Positions 38,010-48,283 of a DNA stretch of 64,000 nucleotides are shown here, piece after piece. The first letter of the stretch is position 1. The number at the start of each line of letters is the position of its first letter. The stretch is from Prochlorococcus marinus CUG1435 (GTDB taxonomy: Bacteria; Cyanobacteriota; Cyanobacteriia; PCC-6307; Cyanobiaceae): positions 1,162,001 to 1,226,000 of the forward strand of contig JAEPLP010000001.1 of NCBI GenBank assembly GCA_017644375.1, written 5' to 3'. Under the pieces are notes generated by a model, which was given only the letters and a program-made list of their open reading frames with translations, had not been told where the DNA came from and ran no database searches. Both the position numbers and the translations under genes were made by a program.

Positions 38010-38909
38010 ATGAGAAAAAATATTCTTTTTTTAACTTTGTTACTTCTGCTTTCTCTTGCTTCAGGTTCATGTAAGAGAGTATCAAATAAAAATGAAAGTA
38101 AAGAAGTAATACTTGCAAGTTTCACTGTTTTGGCTGACATAATTAGCAATGTTGCTAAAGATGAGTTTATTGTTAGATCAATAACGAAACCTGGAGTTGA
38201 AGTTCATGGCTATCAACCAACTCCAAGCGATTTGGTAAATGCCTCTAGTGCTTTTGTTTTTATTGATAATGGTTTTGGATTTGAATTATGGGCTGAAAAA
38301 TTTGTTTCTAATTTAAAAGTTAGAAGAATTACTGTTGCGGAAGATTTAGATCCTATTTTTATCAGTGAAGATTTTTATAAAGGAAAACCCAATCCTCATG
38401 CCTGGATTTCTCCAAAAAGAGGGATCCTATACGTTGATATTCTGGTGGATTCTTTATCAGAATTGAGGCCATCCAAAAGAATATTATTTGAAGAAAATGG
38501 AAAAATTTATAAAGATAAACTCTCTAAATTAGATAAAGAATTCTCACTTTTTATTAATAACTTAAATAAAGACAGGAGGTATCTAGTAAGTTGTGAAGGT
38601 GCTTTTTCATATTTAACAAATGATTATGGATTAGAGGAAGTTTATTTGTGGCCAGTAAATGCTGAGAGTCAAATTACTCCCAAAAGAATGACAAGAACAA
38701 TCTCACTAGTTAAAGAAAAAAATGTCCCATCTGTATTTTGCGAAAGTACTGTAAGTAACGAATCTCAAATGGTTGTTGCAAATGAAACTGGGGCTAATTT
38801 TGGAGGAAATCTTTTTGTTGATTCATTATCTGATGATAGTGGTCCTGCTAGTTCCTACATAAAAATGCTTGAGCATAATTTGGATTTAATAAAAAAAGGG
38901 CTTTTTTGA
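38010..38909 (+). CDS. mntC: Mn/Zn-type ABC transporter substrate-binding protein
   Basis: A 299-residue periplasmic binding protein of cluster A-I (ZnuA/MntC). The N-terminal signal ends in a lipobox-like SGSC (C21). The metal ligands expected from the family are present: the His in VHGYQPTPSD (near residue 70), the His in NPHAWISP (near 131), a Glu in the SCEGAFSYL region, and the Asp in VDSLSDDSGPASSY. There is no His-rich loop of the ZnuA type, which favours manganese. It leads a transporter set with gaps of 3 and 12 bp. Confidence 0.88.
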   Translation: MRKNILFLTLLLLLSLASGSCKRVSNKNESKEVILASFTVLADIISNVAKDEFIVRSITKPGVEVHGYQPTPSDLVNASSAFVFIDNGFGFELWAEKFVSNLKVRRITVAEDLDPIFISEDFYKGKPNPHAWISPKRGILYVDILVDSLSELRPSKRILFEENGKIYKDKLSKLDKEFSLFINNLNKDRRYLVSCEGAFSYLTNDYGLEEVYLWPVNAESQITPKRMTRTISLVKEKNVPSVFCESTVSNESQMVVANETGANFGGNLFVDSLSDDSGPASSYIKMLEHNLDLIKKGLF

Positions 38910-38912
38910 ATT

Positions 38913-39677
38913 ATGGAATCAATCAATTATCAAAATTTTAGGATTGATGCAGAGAATATTTGTGTGGATTACAACGGTAAGGTGGCTTTGTATGATGCTA
39001 ATTTAAGATTGAAACCTGGCCAGATTTGTGGGTTAGTAGGAATGAACGGGGCTGGTAAAACAACCTTTTTTAATGCTTTAACTGGCTTTGTAAACATTTC
39101 AAAGGGAAAAATTAGAATAAATGGAGAGTCTGTAAGATCTGCTCAAAAAGATCAGACAATTGCTTATGTTCCTCAGAATGAGGGAATTGATAGTCAATTT
39201 CCAATAAGTGTTTGGGATGTGGTGATGATGGGAAGATATGGTTCGATGAATATTTTTAGGTCTCCTAGAGAGTCTGATGTTCAGGCGGTCAAAGATGCTA
39301 TTGAGAGAGTTGATCTTACTGATCATTTATCTACACCTATTGGAAACTTATCTGGAGGTCAGAGGAAACGAACTTTTTTAGCTAGAGCAATTGCTCAAAG
39401 AGCGTCAATATTACTTCTTGATGAGCCTTTTTCAGGTGTTGATATAAGAACTGAAAAACTTATCTCAGAATTATTTATTCAATTTAAAAATGAGGGGAAA
39501 ACTATATTATTATCAACGCACGATATGATTCATGTCCGTGAATTTTGTGATTTGGTTCTTTTAATAAATAAAACTGTTGTAGCTTACGGCGAGACCTCTG
39601 AAGTGTTTACCCCTGAAAATATTACAACCACTTTTGGAGGGATCTCACCTAATTTCTTGTTTGGACCTGAATCCTAA
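38913..39677 (+). CDS. mntA: Mn/Zn-type ABC transporter ATPase
   Basis: The 254-residue cytosolic ATPase powers metal import. The Walker A motif GMNGAGKT is at residues 43-50, the Q-loop is in YVPQNEG, the signature is LSGGQRKR, Walker B is ILLLDEPFSGVD, and the switch histidine is in LLSTHD. The length is standard for the family. It lies 3 bp after the binding protein and 12 bp before the permease. The choice between manganese and zinc rests on the binding protein, not on this subunit. Confidence 0.9.
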   Translation: MESINYQNFRIDAENICVDYNGKVALYDANLRLKPGQICGLVGMNGAGKTTFFNALTGFVNISKGKIRINGESVRSAQKDQTIAYVPQNEGIDSQFPISVWDVVMMGRYGSMNIFRSPRESDVQAVKDAIERVDLTDHLSTPIGNLSGGQRKRTFLARAIAQRASILLLDEPFSGVDIRTEKLISELFIQFKNEGKTILLSTHDMIHVREFCDLVLLINKTVVAYGETSEVFTPENITTTFGGISPNFLFGPES

Positions 39678-39689
39678 ATTTAAAATTAT

Positions 39690-40565
39690 ATGGAGCTCTG
39701 TTCTTTTTTAACTTTAGATTCATTCATAACAGAACCTTTGACTCATGAATTCATGAGAAAAGCACTTCTTATGAGTTCATTAGTTGCAGCTGTTTGTGGT
39801 TTTCTTTCAAGTTATTTGACTCTTAAAGGATGGGCTTTAATGGGAGATGCTGTGTCACATTCGGTAATGCCTGGTGTTGTGGTGGCTTATGCATTAGGTC
39901 TTCCTTTCTCATTAGGGGCATTTATTTTCGGAGTTGGTTCTGTAGCATTGATAGGTTTTATTAAGCAGAAATCTAGAGTTAAGGAAGATACTGTTATTGG
40001 GTTGGTATTTACCGGATTTTTCGCTCTTGGAATCGTATTAGTTTCTAAAATAAAAAGTAATATTGATCTGCATTCTATACTTTTTGGTAGTCCATTAGGA
40101 ATATCACTTTCAGATGTAAAACAAACTATATTCATTTCTTTATTAGTAGTAATCCTTTTATCGATTTTTAGAAAAGATTTAATGCTTTATTGCTTTGATC
40201 CTAGGCATGCAAAAACAGTTGGGATTAACGTATTTTTTCTTCATTATTTACTCCTCACATGCTTGTCTTTGGCAGCTGTTGTGGGCTTGCAGTCTGTTGG
40301 AATTATTTTGGTAGTTGCAATGTTGATTACACCAGGGGCTACAGCATATTTACTTACGGATAAGTTTGATAATATGACACTAATTTCAGTATTAAGTGCA
40401 ATTTTTTCAAGTCTGATAGGAATCTATGTTAGTTTTTGGTTTGATCTTGAAACAGGTGGATCAATTGTCCTGGCACAAACTTTTATATTTTTATTTGCTT
40501 TTTTATTTGCTCCAAGATACGGAATATTTAAGTTAAAGAAATTATTTACTGGGTATAAATTATAG
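39690..40565 (+). CDS. mntB: Mn/Zn-type ABC transporter permease
   Basis: A 291-residue inner-membrane protein with eight to nine hydrophobic helices of the ABC-3 family. The conserved N-terminal cytosolic part reads FMRKALLMSSLVAAVCGFLSS, followed by GDAVSHSVMPGVV, which is the family's typical metal-passage/ATPase-contact motif. A late GIILVVAMLITPGATAYLL helix matches. Its stop overlaps the start of the DUF4336 gene by 1 bp, so the latter is probably translated from the same message. Confidence 0.9.
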   Translation: MELCSFLTLDSFITEPLTHEFMRKALLMSSLVAAVCGFLSSYLTLKGWALMGDAVSHSVMPGVVVAYALGLPFSLGAFIFGVGSVALIGFIKQKSRVKEDTVIGLVFTGFFALGIVLVSKIKSNIDLHSILFGSPLGISLSDVKQTIFISLLVVILLSIFRKDLMLYCFDPRHAKTVGINVFFLHYLLLTCLSLAAVVGLQSVGIILVVAMLITPGATAYLLTDKFDNMTLISVLSAIFSSLIGIYVSFWFDLETGGSIVLAQTFIFLFAFLFAPRYGIFKLKKLFTGYKL

Positions 40566-41731
40566 TGGTGGAAGAAACTTTAAATAAAAAGTGGAATTGG
40601 TGGCCATTATTCCCTTTATATCCTTATGGATATAAGAAAACAATTTTAAGAGAGTTAATTCCTAATCAAATATGGTCTTTGGAACAAATACAGGGGCTTT
40701 ATTATGTTGCGGTTCCAATAAGAATGACGGTAATAAAGGTTGATAATGGATTGATGCTAATAAATCCACTGCCACCGACAAAAGAATTAATAAATGAGTT
40801 GGAAAAATTAATTGCGATTCACGGCAACGTAAAAACAATAATTCTACCGAGTGCCTCTGGACTAGAACATAAAATCGGATTGCCTGCTCTTTCAAGAATT
40901 TTTAAAGATGCAGAAATTTGGCTTTGTCCTGGACAATGGAGTTTCCCCATAAATCTACCAATAGATTTTTTAGGAATTCCATCAAAAAGATCAAGAATAC
41001 TGTTTGAGGAAGGTACTCCACATAAAAACTCCTTTAAATGGTCTTCATTAGGCCCACTGAATTTAGGACTTGGAAGATATCAGGAGATAAGCTGTTTCCA
41101 TTATCCTACGAAAACTCTTCATGTAACGGATGCAATAGTTGGAATAGACTCTACACCACCTGAGATATTTGATTTTGATCCAACTCCACTTCTTTTCCAT
41201 GCTAGAGAGAGAGGAGATCAACCTTTAATTGACTCCATAGAACAAAGAAAAAAAGGCTGGAAAAGATTAGTCTTATTTTCATCTTTTTTGAAACCAGGTA
41301 AATTAAATATTCCACCTTTAAAAAAAATATTTAAGTATTCTTTCAAAAAAGATCTTAGAAATTGGAGATCTCATTTCGGTATCTATCCCTTTTTATGGGA
41401 GGAAGATTGGGAATCCTCTCTTGTAGAAATAATGGGTAAAGATACTCCTAAGATTCAAATCGCACCAGTTTTACAAAAATTAATTTTTCCGCGTTCAAAA
41501 GAAGTTTTACTTAAGTGGTTAGAAAATATAAAGTCTCTTGAAGATATGGAATATTTAATCCCAGCTCATTTTACGGCGCCTATAAAATTTACAACAGATG
41601 ATTGTCAAAAATTAATTAATGAAATTAATTCCCAAAAGTGGGACAAACTTCCTGAGGATAATAAATTCTTGATGGGTTTATATAAAAAGTTGTTTGAACT
41701 AGGAATAATTCCTGAAGAAGTAAATCTTTAA
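40565..41731 (+). CDS. DUF4336 family protein (metallo-beta-lactamase-like fold)
   Basis: A 388-residue protein matching the cyanobacterial/plastid DUF4336 family. The N-terminal half resembles a metallo-beta-lactamase scaffold: VPIRMTVIKVDNGLMLINPLPP (strand pair), then KTIILPSASGLEHKIGLPALSRIFKDAEI and CFHYPTKTLHVTDAI. The canonical HxHxDH metal motif is replaced by SASGLEHK, so hydrolase activity is doubtful. The start is GTG 40565, overlapping the permease stop by 1 bp (a second GTG follows immediately). Placement in a metal-transport operon suggests a metal-linked role, but that is inference. Confidence 0.78.
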   Translation: MVEETLNKKWNWWPLFPLYPYGYKKTILRELIPNQIWSLEQIQGLYYVAVPIRMTVIKVDNGLMLINPLPPTKELINELEKLIAIHGNVKTIILPSASGLEHKIGLPALSRIFKDAEIWLCPGQWSFPINLPIDFLGIPSKRSRILFEEGTPHKNSFKWSSLGPLNLGLGRYQEISCFHYPTKTLHVTDAIVGIDSTPPEIFDFDPTPLLFHARERGDQPLIDSIEQRKKGWKRLVLFSSFLKPGKLNIPPLKKIFKYSFKKDLRNWRSHFGIYPFLWEEDWESSLVEIMGKDTPKIQIAPVLQKLIFPRSKEVLLKWLENIKSLEDMEYLIPAHFTAPIKFTTDDCQKLINEINSQKWDKLPEDNKFLMGLYKKLFELGIIPEEVNL

Positions 41732-41737
41732 AAAATA

Positions 41738-42073
41738 TTATTCTTCTATAGACATGTTTTCATCATTTTTAAGAGTTTGTTCCAGCTCTTTTCTTTGCTC
41801 CATTTGTCTTAAGAAATATCCTGTCATCATTGCAGAAGATAATAAATTAGCAATGTTGTCTTTTGAAGATGTTATTTTTACATCAAATTGATCTGAAGGA
41901 AGCATTCCAAGTAGACCTTGAACGTTATGTCTAATAATTTCTTGAATATCTTCACTAGCTGATTTTGCTACTCTTTGCAATACTTCTGGAGATTGTTTTT
42001 GTAAATATTGGATTAAATCATTCTCATCGTTCGGATCATTATTTTCAGTAGCAAGAAATTCTGGATTAAACAT
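41738..42073 (-). CDS. DUF760 family protein
   Basis: A 111-residue acidic protein conserved in cyanobacteria and plastids as DUF760. Visible are the helical core LIQYLQKQSPEVLQRVAKSASEDIQEIIRHNVQGLLGMLP and the later LLSSAMMTGYFLRQMEQR. No catalytic motif is present. Plant relatives are reported as chloroplast proteins of unclear role. It is convergent with the DUF4336 gene, only 6 bp apart, and lies upstream of lepB with a 45-bp gap. Confidence 0.78.
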   Translation of the reverse strand: MFNPEFLATENNDPNDENDLIQYLQKQSPEVLQRVAKSASEDIQEIIRHNVQGLLGMLPSDQFDVKITSSKDNIANLLSSAMMTGYFLRQMEQRKELEQTLKNDENMSIEE

Positions 42074-42118
42074 TTCTACAACTTCAGTATATAAGAACCC
42101 TACAACATCACGTACCCA

Positions 42119-42703
42119 TTAATTTAATTTATTAAGGGCAGGGAACCGAATAGGTCCAATTTTATTAAACGGCCAATATCTAAAAATAGCTTTACCAATA
42201 ACCTTTTCATAGGGTAAAAACCCCCAAATATGTGAGTCCATACTGTTATTTCTATTATCTCCCATCACCCATAATGACTCTTCTGGGACAATAAAAGGCC
42301 CTATTGAATAATTAATATTCTTGTCAAAAACGTAATTTTTTTGAGCGATATCATTTAAGTAAAGGTTACCATCTCTTACTTCTACCTTGTCTCCAGGTAT
42401 TCCAATGACTCTCTTTATTAGTGCAGTATCAGCTTTATAACCAGCATTAATTAATTGTTCTGGAACGTTAAAAACAACTATTTCATTTTTTAATGTTGAA
42501 AGATTTGATTTGGATGTGATTTTGGGGGTTACTTTCTCAACAAGAATTTTATCTTGTATTTGAAGAGTTGGAAGCATTGAACCGGATGGAATCCATCTTG
42601 GCTCAATAACCTGCCATCGTATAATTAAAGCTATAGATAACCAGATTAAAAGATTTTTTAAATCCTTTAATATTGAATTTCTTTTTTCTTGAGTTGTAGA
42701 CAT
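42119..42703 (-). CDS. lepB: Signal peptidase I
   Basis: The 194-residue membrane serine protease removes Sec/Tat signal peptides. One N-terminal membrane helix (about residues 13-32) precedes the catalytic Ser42 in IPSGSMLPTLQ; the general-base Lys97 is in LIKRVIGIPGDKVEV. The later motif MGDNRNNSMDSHIWGFL (box E) is intact. The length is in the normal range for the short bacterial type. It is divergent from menD, with 50 bp between the starts. Confidence 0.94.
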   Translation of the reverse strand: MSTTQEKRNSILKDLKNLLIWLSIALIIRWQVIEPRWIPSGSMLPTLQIQDKILVEKVTPKITSKSNLSTLKNEIVVFNVPEQLINAGYKADTALIKRVIGIPGDKVEVRDGNLYLNDIAQKNYVFDKNINYSIGPFIVPEESLWVMGDNRNNSMDSHIWGFLPYEKVIGKAIFRYWPFNKIGPIRFPALNKLN

Positions 42704-42753
42704 GTTTTATTTAATTCAGTTATAAGGAAAATCCCAAAGCATTTATATAAATT

Positions 42754-44517
42754 ATGACATCATCTATTGAATGCAAAAATTTTCTTAGAAGTTTACAACT
42801 TTTGAATCTTCTTATAAAAATAGGAGTTCAAAATTTAATAGTATGTCCTGGTAGTAGATCAGCACCTTTAGCTATAGCTGCGGGAGAATTAAATAAATTA
42901 GGACTGGTAAATATTTTTAATTCAATAGATGAAAGATCTGCGGGATTCCACTCTCTTGGGATTTCTGCTGCATCAGGTAATCTTTCTTTAGTTATTACCA
43001 CTTCCGGAACAGCCGTAAGCAACTTATTACCAGCAGCAGTTGAGGCAGACCGATCTTGTAAAGGTATTATATTTCTTACTGCTGATAGACCCTTGAGATT
43101 AAAAGATTGTGGGGCTAATCAAACAGTAAATCAAGAAGATTTTTTGAGTTCAGTCTGCAGAAAAGTTTTAAGTACAAATCTAAATGGACTCCATGAAACG
43201 CAAGATAATGAAATCTTAAATTTAGTACGAATTACTGAGAAACAAATATCAACCTACCCTGGTCCTATTCATTTAAATATTCCTATTGACAAGCCTTTGG
43301 ATATTTCATTTTTAAATAAAAAAAATGTTTTAGAGGTTTTTGAGAGAATTTATTTAAAGAAAAAATATGTCTTTCAGGAACTTGAAATAAAGTCTGATAA
43401 AAACAAATTTTTAGAAATTTCAAAGAGTTTAAATCTAAATGAATCTGGCATTATTTTGGTAGGTCCTTATCAAGGTTCAATAAATGACTTATCTTCTTTT
43501 AATAAATCTTTAGAACAATTACAAGAAATTACTGGTTGGCCAATTTTCGCTGATCCTATTTCAGGCGTTTATTCTTATTTGAGAGGTTTAGTTGTGAATT
43601 GGGAATTAGTCTTAAGAAAAAATAAGAATTTAATAAATTGTCATCAACTTTTGAGGCTTGGTCCTATGTCATCCTCAATTGATTTGGAGAAGTTTTTAAC
43701 AACCTTCGAAGGAATACAAATTCTTATAAAAGAAAAAAACTACAGAAAATTGGACCCTATAAAAAAATCATTTGAATATGATTTTGGGCTATCAAATTTT
43801 ACTACTCTTTTATTAGAAGAATTATCAATTCACGAAAAAAACAAAAAGGCGCTTACTCCGTTAGCTATAGATCTAATTGAGGAAGGTGAGGAAATAAAAG
43901 AAATTTTAAAAGATAAAATTACATGTGATAATCAAATTACTGAATATAAGCTTGCAAACCTTGTTCCAAAAATTTGGCCAGCTGAAAATCCAATAATGCT
44001 TTCCGCGAGTAGCCCTATTAGAGATTGGCTTACATTTTCTGAGAATGCTACTTTAACAAGAAATTGTTTCAGCTTTCGAGGCGCTTCCGGAATAGACGGT
44101 ACTTTATCCCTAGCATTAGGAATTGCTAGAATCAAAAAGCCTCTACTTCTAGTAACCGGAGATTTGGCTTTTATTCATGATATAAACGGCTGGCTGATTG
44201 AAAATTCAATCGAATTGAATTTAACAATTCTTCTTATAAATAATAATGGAGGAAATATATTTAATCGTATTTATAAAAAAAATTTAAAAGAAGATGAATT
44301 AAAAAAACTATTTCTTATGCCTAAAGAAATAAACTGGTCAAAACTCGCAGAGACCTATGAAGTAAACTTTAAAAATGCGGCAAATTTTAAAAAATTAAGA
44401 GAGGCATTCGATTGGAGCATTTCTATCCAGAAATCTGTAATAATTAAAGTTGATATTGATCCAGAAAATGAAATTTTTGAAAAAAATGCCCTGCTAAAAA
44501 AAATAATTGGCAGTTAA
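42754..44517 (+). CDS. menD: SEPHCHC synthase (menaquinone/phylloquinone pathway)
   Basis: The 587-residue thiamine-diphosphate enzyme condenses isochorismate with 2-oxoglutarate on the way to phylloquinone, the A1 cofactor of photosystem I. The N-terminal pyrimidine-binding domain has [15 protein letters not shown] and the catalytic-type glutamate in [13 protein letters not shown]. The C-terminal PP domain has the ThDP-binding [20 protein letters not shown] (GD-x(~24)-NN pattern). The length is typical. menB, a later step of the same pathway, follows after 35 bp. Confidence 0.95.
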   Translation: MTSSIECKNFLRSLQLLNLLIKIGVQNLIVCPGSRSAPLAIAAGELNKLGLVNIFNSIDERSAGFHSLGISAASGNLSLVITTSGTAVSNLLPAAVEADRSCKGIIFLTADRPLRLKDCGANQTVNQEDFLSSVCRKVLSTNLNGLHETQDNEILNLVRITEKQISTYPGPIHLNIPIDKPLDISFLNKKNVLEVFERIYLKKKYVFQELEIKSDKNKFLEISKSLNLNESGIILVGPYQGSINDLSSFNKSLEQLQEITGWPIFADPISGVYSYLRGLVVNWELVLRKNKNLINCHQLLRLGPMSSSIDLEKFLTTFEGIQILIKEKNYRKLDPIKKSFEYDFGLSNFTTLLLEELSIHEKNKKALTPLAIDLIEEGEEIKEILKDKITCDNQITEYKLANLVPKIWPAENPIMLSASSPIRDWLTFSENATLTRNCFSFRGASGIDGTLSLALGIARIKKPLLLVTGDLAFIHDINGWLIENSIELNLTILLINNNGGNIFNRIYKKNLKEDELKKLFLMPKEINWSKLAETYEVNFKNAANFKKLREAFDWSISIQKSVIIKVDIDPENEIFEKNALLKKIIGS

Positions 44518-44552
44518 ATTTATTATTTTCTATCTTTGAATAATTAGGATTC

Positions 44553-45410
44553 ATGAAAGTATTACCTGGTAAAACAACTTTAAATTGGTCAGAATGCAAA
44601 TCTTATAAGGATATATTGTTTCATAAATCAGATGAGGGAATTGCGAGAATTGCAATTAATAGGCCTGAAAAAAGAAATGCATTTAGGCCACAAACTGTCG
44701 ATGAACTAATTAACGCATTTAATATCGTAAGAAATGATGAAACTATTGGAGTAGTTCTCTTTACAGGTGCGGGACCTGATAAGAAAGGGATTTATTCTTT
44801 TTGCTCTGGAGGTGATCAGAGTGTAAGAGGTGAAAATGGATATAAAAATGATGAAGGGAAGCAGAGATTAAATGTACTTGAACTTCAAAGATTAATAAGA
44901 AGTTTACCTAAAGTGGTTATTGCCTTAGTTCCTGGTTTTGCAATTGGAGGAGGACAGGTACTTCATTTGATTTGTGATCTCAGTATCGCCTCTGAAAATG
45001 CAATATTTGGTCAAACTGGACCAAAAGTTGGTAGTTTTGATGCAGGATTTGGATCTAGTTATTTGGCAAGACTTGTTGGTCAAAGAAAAGCAAAAGAAAT
45101 TTGGTTTTTATGTAGAAAATATAATTCCAAGGAAGCTCTTAGGATGGGCTTGATAAATGCAATTACAAAGATTGAAGAATTAGAAGCTGAGGGTGTAATC
45201 TGGGCAAGAGAGATTTTACGAAATAGTCCAACTGCTATTCGTATTCTTAAAGCTTCATTCAATGCTGAGAATGATGGGATTGCGGGTATTCAAGAATTAT
45301 CTGGATACACAACTCAATTATTTTATTCGACTGATGAAGCTCAAGAAGGTAGAAATGCCTTTCTTGAAAAGCGTCCACCAGATTTTTCTGACTATAAGTG
45401 GACACCCTAG
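44553..45410 (+). CDS. menB: 1,4-dihydroxy-2-naphthoyl-CoA synthase
   Basis: The 285-residue crotonase-family enzyme cyclises o-succinylbenzoyl-CoA in phylloquinone synthesis. Seen are the CoA-binding [12 protein letters not shown], the oxyanion-hole segment [14 protein letters not shown] and the active-site loop [12 protein letters not shown], followed by [21 protein letters not shown], all close to known MenB sequences. The length is normal. It sits between menD (35 bp) and glgA (35 bp) on one strand, so the two quinone genes probably share a transcript. Confidence 0.96.
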   Translation: MKVLPGKTTLNWSECKSYKDILFHKSDEGIARIAINRPEKRNAFRPQTVDELINAFNIVRNDETIGVVLFTGAGPDKKGIYSFCSGGDQSVRGENGYKNDEGKQRLNVLELQRLIRSLPKVVIALVPGFAIGGGQVLHLICDLSIASENAIFGQTGPKVGSFDAGFGSSYLARLVGQRKAKEIWFLCRKYNSKEALRMGLINAITKIEELEAEGVIWAREILRNSPTAIRILKASFNAENDGIAGIQELSGYTTQLFYSTDEAQEGRNAFLEKRPPDFSDYKWTP

Positions 45411-45445
45411 TTTATTTTTCAAAAGAACTTTTTAAATAATTATCA

Positions 45446-46897
45446 ATGAGAATTCTTCTTGCCGCTGCTGAATGTGCTCCAATGATCAAAGTTGGAGGTA
45501 TGGGAGATGTGGTTGGTTCGTTACCACCATCTTTGATAAAACTTGGTCACGATGTGAGGGTAATAATTCCAGGATATGGGAAATTGTGGAGTCTTTTAGA
45601 GGTATCAAACGAACCAGTCTTTAGAGCAAATACAATGGGCGCTGATTTCGCGGTATATGAAGCAAAACATCCCATTCATAATTATGTGATTTACCTGGTA
45701 GGCCATCCAACATTTGACTCTGACCAAATATATGGAGGCGAAAATGAGGACTGGCGCTTTACATTTTTTGCTAGTGCCACTGCAGAATTTGCCTGGAATT
45801 GTTGGAAACCACAAGTTCTCCATTGCCATGATTGGCACACTGGAATGATTCCTGTGTGGATGCATCAGGACCCCGAAATTAGTACTGTCTTCACAATTCA
45901 TAATTTAAAATATCAAGGCCCTTGGAGATGGAAACTAGAAAAAATGACTTGGTGTCCTTGGTATATGCATGGAGACCACACAATGGCTGCGGCAATGTTG
46001 TATGCAGATAGAGTAAATGCTGTTTCTCCGACTTATGCAGATGAAATTAAAACCCATGAATACGGGGAAAGCCTTGAAGGATTACTTAATTACATCTCAG
46101 GTAAATTAAGGGGAATTCTTAATGGCATAGATCTTGATGAATGGAATCCAGCCAAAGATCCAGTTTTACCTGCAAAATTTACTATTAAGAATTTAGAAAA
46201 TAGACAAGAAAATAAGAAAATTCTACAGAGAGAAATGGGTCTTGAAGTTAATACTAAAAAATATCTTTTAGGTATGGTTAGTAGGTTAGTTGATCAGAAA
46301 GGGGTTGACTTACTTTTACAAGTTTCAAGAAGACTTTTAGCCTATACAGATTCTCAAATAGCTGTTTTAGGGACAGGAGATAGATATTTAGAGTCTGGAT
46401 TATGGCAACTGGCATTAGATTACCCAGGAAGATTTTCAGTATTCCTTACCTATGATGATTCTTTATCAAGGCTTATCTATGGTGGCTCTGATGCATTCTT
46501 AATGCCAAGTAGATTCGAACCTTGTGGTATTAGCCAACTTCTTGCTATGAGATATGGCTCTATCCCAATAGTGAGGAGGGTTGGAGGCTTAGTTGATACA
46601 GTTTTGCCTCATGACCCAGAAAATAATAGTGGAACAGGTTTTTGCTTTGATCGCTTTGAACCTATAGATTTCTATACTTCTTTAGTAAGGTCTTGGGAGG
46701 CCTTTAGGCATAAAGATAGCTGGGAATCTCTCCAAAAAAGAGCTATGAGCCAAGAGTTTAGTTGGCAAAGATCAGCTCTCGAATACGAAATTATGTATAA
46801 GGATGTTTGCGGACTAAAAGAACCATCCCCAGATGTTGCTGAAGTTGAAAAATTCTCATATGGACAATCAGCCGATCCATCTTTAAAAAAAGTATGA
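45446..46897 (+). CDS. glgA: Glycogen synthase (ADP-glucose)
   Basis: The 483-residue GT5 glycosyltransferase elongates glycogen from ADP-glucose. The N-terminal ADP-glucose motif is [13 protein letters not shown] (KxGGL variant with Met), and [13 protein letters not shown] contains the catalytic-region histidine. The C-terminal Rossmann domain has [15 protein letters not shown] and the retaining-GT signature [28 protein letters not shown]. The length is typical. It lies between menB and murF on the plus strand, apart from glgB. Confidence 0.96.
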   Translation: MRILLAAAECAPMIKVGGMGDVVGSLPPSLIKLGHDVRVIIPGYGKLWSLLEVSNEPVFRANTMGADFAVYEAKHPIHNYVIYLVGHPTFDSDQIYGGENEDWRFTFFASATAEFAWNCWKPQVLHCHDWHTGMIPVWMHQDPEISTVFTIHNLKYQGPWRWKLEKMTWCPWYMHGDHTMAAAMLYADRVNAVSPTYADEIKTHEYGESLEGLLNYISGKLRGILNGIDLDEWNPAKDPVLPAKFTIKNLENRQENKKILQREMGLEVNTKKYLLGMVSRLVDQKGVDLLLQVSRRLLAYTDSQIAVLGTGDRYLESGLWQLALDYPGRFSVFLTYDDSLSRLIYGGSDAFLMPSRFEPCGISQLLAMRYGSIPIVRRVGGLVDTVLPHDPENNSGTGFCFDRFEPIDFYTSLVRSWEAFRHKDSWESLQKRAMSQEFSWQRSALEYEIMYKDVCGLKEPSPDVAEVEKFSYGQSADPSLKKV

Positions 46898-46908
46898 TTT
46901 AATTTTTA

Positions 46909-48282
46909 ATGGAATTTTCATTATTAGAATTGAACAATGTTTTGGGTGATATTAAAAATCTAAGTGAGGGGAATAAAGATTTTTTGAGTTTTAAAAATAT
47001 AAGTATTGATAGTAGAACTTTATTGAAAAATGATCTTTTTATAGCTATCAAGGGTAAAAATTTTGACGGACATAGTTTTCTTACTGATGTTTTGAATAAG
47101 GGAGCCAAATCAGTAGTAATTAAAAAAGGGATGCAGAAATTACTTCCTAATAATTTTCCTTACTGGGTAGTAAATGACACTTTAGAGGCATTTCAAAAAT
47201 TAGCATTGCTAAAAAGAAAAAAATTAAATATCCCGTTGATTGCAATAACTGGATCAGTGGGTAAAACAACAACAAAAGAAATGATAGGTGAAGTTTTAAA
47301 GAAAATTGGAAGAATTAAACTATCTCATGCCAATTTCAATAATGAGATTGGAGTTGGTCTGACTATTCTCGCTACAGATATAGAAGATAAGGTTTTGGTC
47401 CTTGAGATGGGAATGAGAGGTCTTGGACAGATTGAAAATTTATCTAAATATAGTGAACCCGATATTGCAGTTATTACAAAGATAGGTACAGCCCATATTG
47501 GATTGTTAGGCTCGAAAAAGAATATTACTTATGCAAAGTGTGAAATTAGTAAGTTTTTAAATCCAAAAGGAGTTGTAATAATCCCAGCAAATGATGCATT
47601 TCTAGAAGCAACATTAAAAGAATACTGGGAAGGGAGAGTAATAAAAGTAGAATTATTAAATATAGAAAATCAAAATAAGAATTTTAAGAAAGATGAAAAT
47701 TTGCGAGGATTTTATAATCCATCTAATAAAACGATTTTGATAGAAGAAAATATCTTTGAAATTTCATTTGACGGATTTCACAATGCTTCAAATTTCTTAT
47801 TCGCTTATGCAGTTGCTAAAGAGCTAGGTATTAATTTTGCAAGTTTTAATAAGTTTAATTTTACAAGTTTAGAAGGAAGAAATAAAATTCTTAAATCAGT
47901 TAAAACTACAATATATGATGAATCATATAATGCCTCGCCAGAATCAGTAAAAGCATGTATTGAAAACCTTCTAGAAAAACCTAAAAATCATTTTTTTATA
48001 TTTGGAAGTATGCAAGAATTGGGTGGGGAATCTGAAAAATACCATAAAGAAATATTCAACTTAATTAATAATTCTGATATAAAAAAATGTTTATTTATTT
48101 GCGATAAAAAAAATAATAATCTTTACTTTAATTATCTAAAAGATAAGAAAAAATTTTTAGTTTTAAATAATATTAAAGACATCCCTAGTTCGATCAACAA
48201 TTCTACTAAAAAAGGTGATTCGATTCTTATTAAAGGGAGCAGATATTGGCAGCTTGAAAAAATTATTGACCTAATTGATTAG
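46909..48282 (+). CDS. murF: UDP-MurNAc-tripeptide--D-Ala-D-Ala ligase
   Basis: The 457-residue Mur ligase adds D-alanyl-D-alanine to the peptidoglycan precursor in the cytosol. The ATP loop is ITGSVGKTTTKEMI near residue 118, and the central domain shows HANFNNEIGVGLTIL and VLEMGMRGLGQI. The C-terminal domain has YDESYNASPESVKACIE. The N-terminal domain is the MurF type. The length fits the family. It starts 11 bp after glgA and ends 1 bp from the convergent glmU stop. Confidence 0.95.
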   Translation: MEFSLLELNNVLGDIKNLSEGNKDFLSFKNISIDSRTLLKNDLFIAIKGKNFDGHSFLTDVLNKGAKSVVIKKGMQKLLPNNFPYWVVNDTLEAFQKLALLKRKKLNIPLIAITGSVGKTTTKEMIGEVLKKIGRIKLSHANFNNEIGVGLTILATDIEDKVLVLEMGMRGLGQIENLSKYSEPDIAVITKIGTAHIGLLGSKKNITYAKCEISKFLNPKGVVIIPANDAFLEATLKEYWEGRVIKVELLNIENQNKNFKKDENLRGFYNPSNKTILIEENIFEISFDGFHNASNFLFAYAVAKELGINFASFNKFNFTSLEGRNKILKSVKTTIYDESYNASPESVKACIENLLEKPKNHFFIFGSMQELGGESEKYHKEIFNLINNSDIKKCLFICDKKNNNLYFNYLKDKKKFLVLNNIKDIPSSINNSTKKGDSILIKGSRYWQLEKIIDLID

Positions 48283-48283
48283 G

